Source: a virus. Taken from it: a stretch of 64,000 bases of DNA. The position numbers and the translations under genes were made by a program. The notes under the pieces are model-generated. The model ran no database searches. It was given only the letters and a program-made list of their open reading frames with translations, and was not told the origin of the DNA. Every line of letters begins with the position of its first letter. Position 1 is the first letter of the stretch. Location: positions 1-64,000 of IMG/VR virus record IMGVR_UViG_3300049856_000265; one strand, written 5' to 3'. Of the stretch, positions 26,745-34,727 are shown one piece after another.

Positions 26745-27026
26745 ATGTCTAATGATAGATTTGATAAGCTAGAGTCTAAAGTTGATCGTCTTGATGAGCG
26801 TTTGGATACTATTACGGTAGTTTTGGATAGAAATACGAATTCTTTGCAAGAACATATGCGTAGATCTGATGCCAATGAAGCAGCTATTGAAGAAGTCAAA
26901 AAGGCAATGTCGCCGGTCGTAAGCCATGTTCAACGTATTACTTGGGCAGTTCGGGGCATCTTCTGGTTCGTTTCAATCTTGGCTGCAGCGGCGCTACTAG
27001 CCCACCAATTAGGTATTCTTAAGTAG
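26745..27026 (+). CDS. Coiled-coil membrane protein (XhlA-like, lysis candidate)
   Basis: A 93-residue protein. Residues 1-50 form a heptad coiled coil (DKLESKVDRLDERLDTITVVLD). One membrane helix follows at about 72-90 (IFWFVSILAAAALLAH). This plan is that of small phage holin-associated or haemolysin-like proteins. It is the last gene of the rightward virion block, and the convergent minus-strand block ends two bases later. Confidence 0.6.
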   Translation: MSNDRFDKLESKVDRLDERLDTITVVLDRNTNSLQEHMRRSDANEAAIEEVKKAMSPVVSHVQRITWAVRGIFWFVSILAAAALLAHQLGILK

Positions 27027-27027
27027 T

Positions 27028-27516
27028 CTAATCTTCGGACTCTTCCCAGTTACCACTACGTTTTAAAGCAATTGCCAAAATCATGGCATCTTCTTCGTCA
27101 TCTTTTACACTTTTCTTAACGGTATTATCAATAGCGTTATTTAAAGCTTCTATAGTATTAGTATTAGCAATCTTACCCATAGCTAGTGCTTTCGTATACA
27201 TGCACCTGTTCCTAGCATTGTTTGCGTCGTAGAACGGCTTGCGATCCTTGTAAATAAGCTTGCCTTTGTGATCAAAATTAGTAATAACAGTCTCTTCCAA
27301 AAAGGCATTTAAAAAGGCTTTCTCTTTATCGTTTAGTTTATCCACGTAATCGCAGTCAAGTTGTTCAAGGCGAGTTTTAACCTGGCGCTTAAAGTTCAAA
27401 GCAGGATACTTTTCCTTATTACGAGGAGTCTTTTGCTTATCGACTGCAAGCTTGGACTTATTACGGATATTATTCTTGTTCTTTTGTTTCTTTTTTGTTT
27501 TTGGCATCCTTGCCAT
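27028..27516 (-). CDS. Hypothetical basic protein
   Basis: A protein of 162 residues if read from the Met at 27516 (MARMPKTKKKQKN). The first 40 residues are strongly basic and probably disordered. A helical, acidic C-terminal part follows (SVKDDEEDAMILAIALKRSG). A longer read-through start at 27591 would only extend into the upstream gene. It overlaps that gene by 47 bases. A DNA-binding or packaging accessory role is a guess from the basic N-terminus. Confidence 0.55.
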   Translation of the reverse strand: MARMPKTKKKQKNKNNIRNKSKLAVDKQKTPRNKEKYPALNFKRQVKTRLEQLDCDYVDKLNDKEKAFLNAFLEETVITNFDHKGKLIYKDRKPFYDANNARNRCMYTKALAMGKIANTNTIEALNNAIDNTVKKSVKDDEEDAMILAIALKRSGNWEESED

Positions 27517-27871
27517 ATTTTCTCGATTTTCCTGTTGTTCCTGGATAAAAACGTTTATCCGTAAAAATGCTATAACTTTCGGGTAATCCAAAAGAAATAG
27601 GATCTAGTCTATAATAAAGACCCCTAGCTGTGCGATAAGGGGTAAAGTGTTCACTAAGAATTCGTTTAAAGACAAGTTTGCCCACATGAGTCTTTGGACA
27701 TTTCTTTTTAAAGAATTCAAATATCATAGTAAAGGCTATTGGATTATCTGCAGCTTTAATGCCATACATTTGAATAAAGGACTTGACTTCACGCTTACGA
27801 CCATTGAGTTCAGGCTCTTCCTCAGCTCCAAAAAGAGCAGCTTGGATAAGAGTTTCAATCTCATCTGACAT
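27470..27871 (-). CDS. Hypothetical protein
   Basis: A 133-residue protein with no recognised family. The N-terminus is acidic and the C-terminus basic (YGKDAKNKKETKEQE). It starts three bases after the upstream spanin-like gene. The pairing with the next basic gene could suggest two-subunit function, for example a packaging accessory, but the sequence does not show it. Confidence 0.5.
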   Translation of the reverse strand: MSDEIETLIQAALFGAEEEPELNGRKREVKSFIQMYGIKAADNPIAFTMIFEFFKKKCPKTHVGKLVFKRILSEHFTPYRTARGLYYRLDPISFGLPESYSIFTDKRFYPGTTGKSRKYGKDAKNKKETKEQE

Positions 27872-27873
27872 AG

Positions 27874-28266
27874 TTACTTATTGATCGCCTTATTGACTCC
27901 GAAGGCCAACGCTGTTGTAAGGGCCGCACCGAGGGCAAAGTACAAAGTATTGTGCCAAAATGAACTATTCTCCCGATCAACTAGCTGTTTTGAAAGAGCT
28001 TCTGATTGAGTTCTCCAAAGCACTACTTGGCTATCTAGTAAGGAGTTCTGTTGGTCTTTAAGCCCAATAAGCTTAGTAGAATTATCCAAGATCATCTTAG
28101 TAGTCTTGAGTTCTTCTTTATCTCGTCGTACTTGGAGTTCTTGATCAGTTGAGAAAACATAACCATCGCAGTTTGAAGGATCACCACGTTTAATGAATTG
28201 GACAGGATTGCAAGCTAGTGCCGATTGAGCAAAAAGGAGCGAACCGATAATCAAGTACTTATGCAT
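27874..28266 (-). CDS. Exported membrane protein, spanin-like
   Basis: A 130-residue protein read from the ATG at 28266, two bases after the previous stop. It has a signal peptide MHKYLIIGSLLFAQSALA ending before a Cys. A coiled-coil central part follows (EELKTTKMILDNSTKLIGLKDQ). A C-terminal membrane segment is at about 107-124 (YFALGAALTTALAFGV). Together with the next gene this resembles a two-component envelope-disruption pair, though neither matches a known spanin by sequence. A longer in-frame start would run through the neighbour. Confidence 0.6.
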   Translation of the reverse strand: MHKYLIIGSLLFAQSALACNPVQFIKRGDPSNCDGYVFSTDQELQVRRDKEELKTTKMILDNSTKLIGLKDQQNSLLDSQVVLWRTQSEALSKQLVDRENSSFWHNTLYFALGAALTTALAFGVNKAINK

Positions 28267-28267
28267 A

Positions 28268-28558
28268 TTATTTCTTCTTTGCCCAGTAGGCTTCGATTTC
28301 GGCTGGCGTTTTGTTGGCTTGTTCTTTCTGATCTGCCACCAGGCGCTCCTGGAGCCTTGCAGTTGAGTCTTTGACTTCTTGTTGAGCTTGGGCATTAGCC
28401 TCAACCTTAGCGCCTATAACGGCATCCTGGAGGCGGCCATCATTAAGCTTGGCATCTGCTTTCAAATCACGCTGAAAGTAGTTACGGAGCATTAAAAGGC
28501 CTATAATAGCGCCCAGAACTCCTACGATCCATTGCCACATTGATTTAAGCTTTTCCAT
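28268..28558 (-). CDS. Membrane-anchored coiled-coil protein (i-spanin or holin candidate)
   Basis: A 96-residue protein with an N-terminal membrane helix at about 8-24 (WQWIVGVLGAIIGLLML) and a long charged helical C-terminus. A single N-terminal anchor followed by a periplasmic coiled coil is the layout of an inner-membrane spanin. It is directly upstream of an exported coiled-coil partner. Confidence 0.55.
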   Translation of the reverse strand: MEKLKSMWQWIVGVLGAIIGLLMLRNYFQRDLKADAKLNDGRLQDAVIGAKVEANAQAQQEVKDSTARLQERLVADQKEQANKTPAEIEAYWAKKK

Positions 28559-29217
28559 TAAATAGTCTCCGATAAGTTATGAAGTTTTTCAAGCCATTGA
28601 AACGGAGTAAAAGCCGTATGACTTTGGGTTACTTTATTTAGACCATGATGTCGACCAACGGCTAGAGCAATAGCAAGTACATCGGTAATATCATTAGGCA
28701 TTTGACGCACTTTACGGGTAATGTTGCTAGGGATTTCAGAAGGTAGTTTAACTTGTTGAGATACCAAGTTAGCTGTAGGTACTTTGTAATCACGTTTGCC
28801 TGCCGAGTCTTTAACTGCCTTGATACCTAGAATCCCTCGCCAAGTGGTAGCACCGAAGTCTAGATAACCTAGTTTGAATTCATCAGCAGCCATGCAAGCA
28901 AAAGCATTAATAGTAGGGACTACAGCTGAACCCATCATTTGATTTGGATTAGAAAAGAAAGCTTCAGTGATTATTACTTCTGGAGTGCCTTCTAGATCGC
29001 CTTGTGCGAGTAAACGAAGAGTCTGCTGCATATAACGGTATTTCTTACCTTTAGACCAAGAATCTTTAGTCCAGATCATGCCACAAGTTTCAATACCTAC
29101 TTCTTGAAGCTTAAAATCTAAGGTAATAATGCAAAAAGCCATATGACTAGAACTAGGATCAAGTACTAGAATGCGATGTTTGTCAGCTTTAAATAGTTGA
29201 GGAAGAGAATTAGCCAT
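28558..29217 (-). CDS. RuvC-like Holliday junction nuclease
   Basis: A 219-residue protein with an RNase H-like fold. Key segments are ILVLDPSSSHMAFCII (first Asp, residue about 17), VIITEAFFSNPNQ (Glu), and NDITDVLAIALAVGRHHG (late Asp pair), the acidic set of RuvC-type resolvases and phage relatives that bind magnesium. It likely resolves branched DNA before packaging. Its stop overlaps the next start by one base. Confidence 0.75.
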   Translation of the reverse strand: MANSLPQLFKADKHRILVLDPSSSHMAFCIITLDFKLQEVGIETCGMIWTKDSWSKGKKYRYMQQTLRLLAQGDLEGTPEVIITEAFFSNPNQMMGSAVVPTINAFACMAADEFKLGYLDFGATTWRGILGIKAVKDSAGKRDYKVPTANLVSQQVKLPSEIPSNITRKVRQMPNDITDVLAIALAVGRHHGLNKVTQSHTAFTPFQWLEKLHNLSETI

Positions 29218-29249
29218 AAAAAAAGCGTCACATCCTTGTGACTTATCTG

Positions 29250-29579
29250 TTATTCCTTAACAGAAGTAGGTTTAAGAACAGTTTGGCGATGTTTACAATC
29301 GCTCTTACTGCAAGAATACAATAGTTTAAAACCCATGTCAATAATAAAGATAGTACTTCCACATTTCACACACTTAGGTTTAGTCTCTTTAACAACTTCT
29401 GGTGTAGCGTAATTTACTGGATTATCTTTATCAGTTAGTTCGGAATACAAGGCTTCATTTTTACGGGTATTCTTTTCAGCTCTAGCTAGCTGCTTCTGAA
29501 GATGTTTTAACTGAGACTTTTGTTGGCGAATAATACCACGTAGGAATTCTACTTCACTGCGCTCTTTGGATTTTGACAA
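29250..29579 (-). CDS. Coiled-coil protein with zinc ribbon
   Basis: A 109-residue protein. The N-terminal half is a charged coiled coil (RGIIRQQKSQLKHLQKQL). The C-terminal half has CVKCGSTIFI and CSKSDCKH, four Cys in a zinc-ribbon spacing. Such small ribbons bind DNA, RNA or a polymerase. A regulatory role is possible but unproven. It overlaps the kinase gene by 31 bases. Confidence 0.6.
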   Translation of the reverse strand: MSKSKERSEVEFLRGIIRQQKSQLKHLQKQLARAEKNTRKNEALYSELTDKDNPVNYATPEVVKETKPKCVKCGSTIFIIDMGFKLLYSCSKSDCKHRQTVLKPTSVKE

Positions 29580-30211
29580 TCGAGTTCCTTTATCAGCATG
29601 TAGGTCGTTTCAACATCATATTGGAGTTCTTTAATTGTATAAAGATTCTTAAGTATGAAATCACAATTAGATAAATCAATTTGCTCAGAAGCATGAGTAT
29701 CTGAACTAGCAATGCCGGGGCGCTCAATGCCGATGGTATAACCGCCTAATTCTTTAACTAAAGCTTGCTCATTGCTAAAACGGGCGTCATCACAGATGTA
29801 ATTCTTACCTGCTTTGATTTGGCTTTTGAAAGCATTAAGCCAATAATCTTGGGCAACAGTCTCACGAAATACTTCAGTACCAACTACTTGGAGTAACTGC
29901 CTAGGCGTCATGCAAAGAGTATTGCAAGGATTGTTTATAGCATTAAAAAACTGCTTAGCTGTAATAGGATAGAACTTAGCGCCTGCAATTCGACAAAGGT
30001 CCATTACAGCAACCTTATCTAAGTTAATACTTAGTTCACATTTCTCTTTAGCAACTTGATCCGTCAAAAGAAACATAGGAAGATTAAAAGCTTCGGATAC
30101 GATTTGCTTAAGTGGTCCAGCAAAGCTAAGCCGCTCAAAGCCTTTAGCTTCTAGTATCTTAGCTACAGTAGATTTACCAGATAGTTTCTTACCAGACAAT
30201 GAAATGATCAT
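29549..30211 (-). CDS. Deoxynucleoside monophosphate kinase
   Basis: A 220-residue protein. The Walker A loop is SGKKLSGKST (residues about 6-15), followed by a phage dNMP kinase pattern (FERLSFAGPLKQIV, TPRQLLQVVGTEVFRE, YICDDARFSNEQALVKELGG). It phosphorylates dNMPs for DNA synthesis, completing the route begun by RNR and ThyX encoded on the other strand. The start overlaps the previous stop by four bases. Confidence 0.85.
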   Translation of the reverse strand: MIISLSGKKLSGKSTVAKILEAKGFERLSFAGPLKQIVSEAFNLPMFLLTDQVAKEKCELSINLDKVAVMDLCRIAGAKFYPITAKQFFNAINNPCNTLCMTPRQLLQVVGTEVFRETVAQDYWLNAFKSQIKAGKNYICDDARFSNEQALVKELGGYTIGIERPGIASSDTHASEQIDLSNCDFILKNLYTIKELQYDVETTYMLIKELDCQNPKSAVK

Positions 30212-30561
30212 GCGGTCCCCTTTAGTTGAGAATACAACGTTTGAGCCATCTCTGTAAAGCGTAAATGATTCTTACCTAGCCAACTAGCTACGATTTCTTC
30301 TAAGTTATCGACATCCAATCCTATAACGGAATCAAGGTGCAAGTACTTAAAATAAGCATGGGTAAGTTCATGGGCCACTACCTCAAGAGAAAGCTCATCA
30401 TCTCTAAAATCGATCAAGAATTCATTAGGCGAAGTGATAGCTCCTGAATCATCACCGTATAACTTTATATATGGCTTAGTTCTCCAAAGACGACAAGTCC
30501 ATTCATCATTACCTATAATGACTTTTAGGACTACTTTCGGCTTTGCTCTAGTTTTAGGCAT
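30208..30561 (-). CDS. HExxH zinc-metalloprotease-like protein
   Basis: A 117-residue protein read from ATG at 30561, one base after the upstream stop. The active-site motif is VAHELTHAYFKYLHLD, an HExxH zinc site as in SprT/ImmA-type proteins, followed by a Glu-rich stretch (NLEEIVASWLGKNH) that may supply the third ligand. The substrate is unknown. A longer start at 30612 lies within the neighbour and lacks support. Confidence 0.7.
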   Translation of the reverse strand: MPKTRAKPKVVLKVIIGNDEWTCRLWRTKPYIKLYGDDSGAITSPNEFLIDFRDDELSLEVVAHELTHAYFKYLHLDSVIGLDVDNLEEIVASWLGKNHLRFTEMAQTLYSQLKGTA

Positions 30562-30562
30562 A

Positions 30563-31870
30563 TTAGGCTTTCCACTTGCCTTTAATGATATTAATAAGTT
30601 GTCTTGCTCCATTTTCGTAAACTAAACAATGAGTCTGCATCCAAGAACTAGGACCCTTATTGTAGTTTAGTTTAAGATAAGAACTAGTTCCCATAACGTA
30701 GGCTTGTCTAAGAATCTCAGGACTGTGAGTATGGCCACTTACGGAAGCCAGAAAAGCTAATTCAAGAGAAGAGGCAGAACCTCGGCTACCATTAGGCCCC
30801 AAGTGCCCATGCATACCGCATTCAATTTGCTTGGAACTAATCTTAAAAGAATCCTCAGATTGAAGAAACTTTACCTTACTAAGCTTTTGATATTTACTAA
30901 TTCCATATTGCAAAGGATCCTTGCCCTGAGCTTTAGCAAAGGCCAACTCAAGCCCAACAATATGATTTTGTGTATCCCTAAGGTAATTGCCCTCATCTAA
31001 CCATTTATCCAAAAATTCATCATGATTACTCTTAACCACTATTACTTGTTTCTTTGGATATTGCTGTAGATTTGCGAGTTCAATGGCAGTAGCTTGAAGT
31101 TCTCCAGCTAGACTATTTTGAGCACCTAGCATAGCTTTCATTAGTAATTTACGATCAATATGATGATTAACTGAAATTCCATCAAAAAGATCATGCATGA
31201 TTAGATAATCAGGTTTAAGTAGTTTGAGCATTTCTATAGTACAAGTTCGGACTACAGGATCAGTATATCCAACATGCCAATCTCCAGGAATTAAGGCAGC
31301 AAGCTTAGCTTCTGAAGTTTTTCCACTAGGATGATACTCAATTCCAAGATCTACGAAACTTCCAGTTTTAGAAGCCTGAACTTGTCGATAATGGTAAAGC
31401 TTAGAACTCGTTACTTCTACTACAATTGCTCCAATAACTAGATCTAGATTGGCCACAATAGATCGTTTAGAAGTACCTTTAAAAGGTTTACAGCATGTTC
31501 CGGGAGTCATAACTACCCTGGGGAGATTGCTACTAGGAGACGCTATGGACTTTAGGCGCTGCTTAGGTGAACCATAGATAACACTTCGTTCGTTACCGTG
31601 AATTCGCCCAAGCCCTGAAATAGGATCAGGTTGATCTGGGCTAATCGGCAAAGTAGAAAGACTTAGATTATTGTTAAGCAAGACATCTCTACCAATTAAA
31701 TTACCATAGTTTAAGATACTTTCGTCTATCTCAGCTTTTTTAAAAAGTGTAGGAGTACTTATAAATACAACTTCGGCATGCATTCTTTTGCTATAGTTTT
31801 TAATAGCTTCTAGAAATCCTACATGACCCTCACAACCTGGAACAATAGTAGTTATAATATAGCGTTTCAT
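30563..31870 (-). CDS. Calcineurin-like metallophosphoesterase
   Basis: A 435-residue protein. Metal-binding motifs in order are GDWHVGYTD (about 200), HDLFDG (about 228), KSNHDEFLDKW (about 283), MHGHLGPNG (about 357) and SGHTHSPE (about 377). These are the motifs of dimetal phosphoesterases that hydrolyse phosphodiesters, including nucleases. The N-terminal 180 residues are a separate nucleotide-binding-like region (GCEGHVGFLEAIKNYS). In a phage it may degrade or process DNA; a protein phosphatase is less likely from this layout. Both ends abut neighbours. Confidence 0.72.
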   Translation of the reverse strand: MKRYIITTIVPGCEGHVGFLEAIKNYSKRMHAEVVFISTPTLFKKAEIDESILNYGNLIGRDVLLNNNLSLSTLPISPDQPDPISGLGRIHGNERSVIYGSPKQRLKSIASPSSNLPRVVMTPGTCCKPFKGTSKRSIVANLDLVIGAIVVEVTSSKLYHYRQVQASKTGSFVDLGIEYHPSGKTSEAKLAALIPGDWHVGYTDPVVRTCTIEMLKLLKPDYLIMHDLFDGISVNHHIDRKLLMKAMLGAQNSLAGELQATAIELANLQQYPKKQVIVVKSNHDEFLDKWLDEGNYLRDTQNHIVGLELAFAKAQGKDPLQYGISKYQKLSKVKFLQSEDSFKISSKQIECGMHGHLGPNGSRGSASSLELAFLASVSGHTHSPEILRQAYVMGTSSYLKLNYNKGPSSWMQTHCLVYENGARQLINIIKGKWKA

Positions 31871-32298
31871 TTTAGTCTCTTTCTTGTAATAGAGGATCTT
31901 CGACTATTTTCGGACATAGTTACCCATTCCATATTACTAAGTTTGTAGCCTTCATCTGGATTAATCCTGTCAACAGATGGGGCCAACTTTCGATCATAGT
32001 TATTACAAATATATTGATTATATAAGAATACAAAGGAGGGGTGTTTTTCTGCCCAATCATAAAAGGTTTCTTTAGGAAGAAGCGATTTTCCTTCATAAAG
32101 ATGATATTTCTTTTTTTGAATACCTTCTACTCTAGATTTCATATTACGATAAAGTCGCATAAGAAACCCTTTAGGTGTTTTTTCATATTCTTTATCTTTA
32201 TTTGGATTAAGTGCTCTAGCCCGTTTATGATTATGAGGGCCGCAGAGCCCGTGAGAATGTGTCTTTTTACTACAACCTCGCTTTGAGCATATTCCCAT
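31867..32298 (-). CDS. HNH-type homing endonuclease
   Basis: A 143-residue protein. The N-terminus has CSKRGCSKKTHSHGLCGPHN, a short Cys/His finger. The nuclease part is APSVDRINPDEGYKLSNMEW VTMSENS, the late HNH sequence in which the first His is replaced by Ser (SVDRI). It overlaps the phosphoesterase start and ends one base from the subtilase. It is an insertion in an otherwise compact operon. Confidence 0.75.
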   Translation of the reverse strand: MGICSKRGCSKKTHSHGLCGPHNHKRARALNPNKDKEYEKTPKGFLMRLYRNMKSRVEGIQKKKYHLYEGKSLLPKETFYDWAEKHPSFVFLYNQYICNNYDRKLAPSVDRINPDEGYKLSNMEWVTMSENSRRSSITRKRLK

Positions 32299-32299
32299 A

Positions 32300-33022
32300 T
32301 TACTTAGTTCCTAGTAAAGAAGCTGTGACATTAGCCGTAGCTTGGGAGCTGCCGCTAAGACAAACTCCAAACATACCACATTGGTTCTTACCTAACGCAT
32401 AATCAGTAACTGGACCTTTAAAGTTGGATAAAGCAAGATCGCTAGCCGCCGCTACATGGAAGTTTTTATTGTGCATTTCATAGCAAGCTGGATAGGTATA
32501 GCAGGATAGTGAAAGGTTATGTGCACTATTCCCCGCAGCTACTACAATTTTAGCACCATTATAAAGAAGAACGTCCATGGCTAGGCGTTCAGCTCCAGAA
32601 TAACTGCCATCTACCAGACTCATATTAACAATGCTTGGATTCATCTTTAAAAGAATGCGCATATATTCCAGCACTCGTGTGTTATAATTATGAGTTTCTG
32701 CATAACTCCTGTTTTCAGCATCATCATGGTACCATTTAATCATAGCTAAGCAGTGGGTTTTATTATTCATCTTTGAAGCAATAATCCCCAATATATTTGT
32801 TCCATGACCATTTACGTCTTGTATACCTTGGCCTGTAACATCAAATTGAAGACCTTTACAAAGGTATGGTTGAATCTTTTTATTATGGACAGGAAGTCCC
32901 GTATCAACAACTGCAACTACTTTACGCGTTTCTACAGGTTCTGCACCAAAGCATTGAAAAGCAAAACTAATCAAAAGAAGAAGCAAGAATTCCCTATAGA
33001 AGTCTTTAAAGAACTGTTTCAT
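32300..33022 (-). CDS. Secreted subtilisin-like serine protease (S8 family)
   Basis: A 240-residue protein read from ATG at 33022 with GAGGTG just upstream. A signal peptide spans residues 1-27 (MKQFFKDFYREFLLLLLISF, then AFQCFGA). Catalytic segments are VVAVVDTGLP (Asp), DVNGHGTNILGII (His), VAAGNSAHN (oxyanion Asn) and LSGSSQATANVTASLL (Ser, in the place of the usual GTSMA). There is no propeptide or extra domain, so it is a minimal catalytic core. It would act in the periplasm or outside. Subtilases are rare in phages; a role in lysis, exclusion or adsorption is speculative. Confidence 0.85.
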   Translation of the reverse strand: MKQFFKDFYREFLLLLLISFAFQCFGAEPVETRKVVAVVDTGLPVHNKKIQPYLCKGLQFDVTGQGIQDVNGHGTNILGIIASKMNNKTHCLAMIKWYHDDAENRSYAETHNYNTRVLEYMRILLKMNPSIVNMSLVDGSYSGAERLAMDVLLYNGAKIVVAAGNSAHNLSLSCYTYPACYEMHNKNFHVAAASDLALSNFKGPVTDYALGKNQCGMFGVCLSGSSQATANVTASLLGTK

Positions 33023-33041
33023 AGGCACCTCTACTGTCAGA

Positions 33042-33485
33042 TTATTCTATTGAGTAACTTTTGGCAAGTACAATATTATAACTATGTAGATTAAATGGTA
33101 CAGAATAACTAAAGATCCATCGTTTAAATCCAAGACTAGCTGAATAGACTTTATTTAAAGTATCCACATTGTTATTAATAGAATAGGCATCTACTGTCAT
33201 ATTAGAATAGAAGATACCCTTTTGAAGCTGCATGCCTAAATAAGCAGAAAATAGAGCACTAGGTTTAATAGTAGTTGTGGTATTCTTAGCAAAGTCTATT
33301 AAACCAGTGGCTTGTTTAGTTTGGACATTGTTCTGTTTAGCCGTTTCAATAAAACGATTAATATTATGGAGGATCAGTTGCTTTTTAAAAACAGCAAGAT
33401 TATTACTAGGCCTAGGAGGAACTTGGATAAGTTGCCCATAGGCTATAAAAGGAAAGCATACCAATAGGATTAGTATGCGTCGCAT
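33042..33485 (-). CDS. Secreted small protein, outer-membrane-like
   Basis: A 147-residue protein with a clear signal peptide (MRRILILLVCFPFIAYG). The C-terminal half has alternating polar and aromatic residues (SASLGFKRWIFSYSVPFNLH), which could be beta strands of a small surface protein. It sits between recA-like and subtilase genes in the same transcript, spaced by three and 19 bases. Its partnership with the protease is inferred from position only. Confidence 0.6.
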   Translation of the reverse strand: MRRILILLVCFPFIAYGQLIQVPPRPSNNLAVFKKQLILHNINRFIETAKQNNVQTKQATGLIDFAKNTTTTIKPSALFSAYLGMQLQKGIFYSNMTVDAYSINNNVDTLNKVYSASLGFKRWIFSYSVPFNLHSYNIVLAKSYSIE

Positions 33486-33487
33486 GG

Positions 33488-34414
33488 CTATTCTAGGACT
33501 TCCCCATCATCCGTCATGAAAACACCCCAGTTAGCTTTATTTTCATTCTTATAATCATTGATCGCGCCAGGCTCATTAGCAATAATAGAATTAGGAGTAA
33601 TTACAAAAACACCTTCATTTGAAATACCATTGATGTGATTCTTCTCTACCGCAAGTTTGGATACTAATCCAAAAGTAATATCAATACCGTCTTTAACTGC
33701 CTTGAGCATCTTAGTTTTACGAACTTTAATCACAAGACTTGAGGCATAGTAAATGCCATCGCCGCCATAGGGCGTGTCGGTTGTAGGACCTCCTGGGAAG
33801 GCTGGAGGCGTTTTATAGGAATGGTTAACGAAAACTAAACCTGCGTTAAACTTGCTATTAACTTTACGAGTGTTGTTGATCTTATGGCTCATAATCCGCA
33901 TACGTTCTCGGATCACCTTGGCCGCCTTCATCATAGCACCACCAAGCTCGGAAGTACCATCGTCATTAATCGTAACGGAATCGCGGCTAAGAGTATTACC
34001 AATAGAATCCACGATCAAAAGGATATCAGAAAGAAGTTCACCAGAAGCTTGATCTGAAACGTATTTATCAAGTTTACCAAAAAGATCTTCAAGATATTCA
34101 GCATCATCCAAGATAACATTATCAAGATCAATACCCATACTCTTCATCCGAGAATGATCGACTTTACCTTCGGTAGTAATGAATACTGGAATAACCCCTA
34201 CCGCTTGGGCTTCTTTAGCCAAGTAATATGCTAGACTCGACTTGCCGCCATTGGATGGTCCGTAGAGTTGTACGACATGGCCAAGGGGTAAACCTTGGAG
34301 TCCTGAGATGGCTTGAAGAGCTGGTGTAATAGGAATGATTTTATCTTCTTTAAAAGGAACGCTAGCAACCTTAATAGATTCTTTATACTTTGATAGATCA
34401 AACTTTTTAGCCAT
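33488..34414 (-). CDS. RecA/Sak4-like recombination ATPase
   Basis: A 308-residue protein. Walker A is GPSNGGKSS (about residue 51). Walker B is DILLIVDSIGN (about 127), and SKLAVEKNH is in the expected later position. It is shorter than bacterial RecA and lacks that protein's C-terminal domain, like phage UvsX or Sak4 proteins. It should act with the ERF annealing protein in recombination-dependent replication. First large gene of the minus-strand early block. Confidence 0.78.
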   Translation of the reverse strand: MAKKFDLSKYKESIKVASVPFKEDKIIPITPALQAISGLQGLPLGHVVQLYGPSNGGKSSLAYYLAKEAQAVGVIPVFITTEGKVDHSRMKSMGIDLDNVILDDAEYLEDLFGKLDKYVSDQASGELLSDILLIVDSIGNTLSRDSVTINDDGTSELGGAMMKAAKVIRERMRIMSHKINNTRKVNSKFNAGLVFVNHSYKTPPAFPGGPTTDTPYGGDGIYYASSLVIKVRKTKMLKAVKDGIDITFGLVSKLAVEKNHINGISNEGVFVITPNSIIANEPGAINDYKNENKANWGVFMTDDGEVLE

Positions 34415-34415
34415 G

Positions 34416-34595
34416 TTACTCCTTGTTACAAGCTGAAATTAGCTGTGTACATTGAAACTTAATATAATCAAGTTCGCTTTCAAAATAGCGTTCTTGTTGT
34501 GCTAGTTTATTATGGGATTGATATAATTTGTTTACTAAATAAACATTGCCTAGGATGCTAAAAAAGAGCAACCCTTTAAGTATATTAAGCTTCAT
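34416..34595 (-). CDS. Small membrane-anchored protein
   Basis: A 59-residue protein. It has a hydrophobic N-terminus (MKLNILKGLLFFSILGNVYLV) and a charged helical remainder with two Cys near the end. Its stop lies just before the recA-like start, and its SD is weak. It is the first minus-strand gene after the divergent gap. Confidence 0.55.
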   Translation of the reverse strand: MKLNILKGLLFFSILGNVYLVNKLYQSHNKLAQQERYFESELDYIKFQCTQLISACNKE

Positions 34596-34727
34596 AACTT
34601 TAAGTATACCAAAGAGTAACTAAGCTGTCTACTAAAACAAATAATGTATAAGAATCTTGAATTAAACCTTTGCGTCTGTTAGCCTGAAAAGGTAATCAAA
34701 CGTTATAATTAAAACTGGAGCAAGCTA
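34596..34727. promoter_or_regulatory. Divergent promoter region between early blocks
   Basis: A 132-base gap between the leftward block and rightward nrdB. Plus strand carries TATAAT at 34704-34709, with no clear -35. GGAG precedes the nrdB ATG. A copy of the AACAAATA motif (34636) lies in the middle. Minus-strand signals are not clear to me. Confidence 0.45.
34636..34652 (+). promoter_or_regulatory. AACAAATA motif variant upstream of nrdB
   Basis: AACAAATAATGTATAAG keeps the motif core and the downstream TATAAG seen at 3071. It points toward nrdB, about 75 bases downstream. Confidence 0.35.

Noticed and set aside
27010-27040. Bidirectional terminator between the convergent blocks
   Set aside because: Only a four-base pairing (AGTC/GACT) without T-runs is visible, too weak to call.
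32784-32793. AACAAATATA on the minus strand inside the subtilase gene
   Set aside because: It encodes the conserved Gly-Thr-Asn-Ile of the catalytic His region, so it is explained by the protein and not by a promoter.
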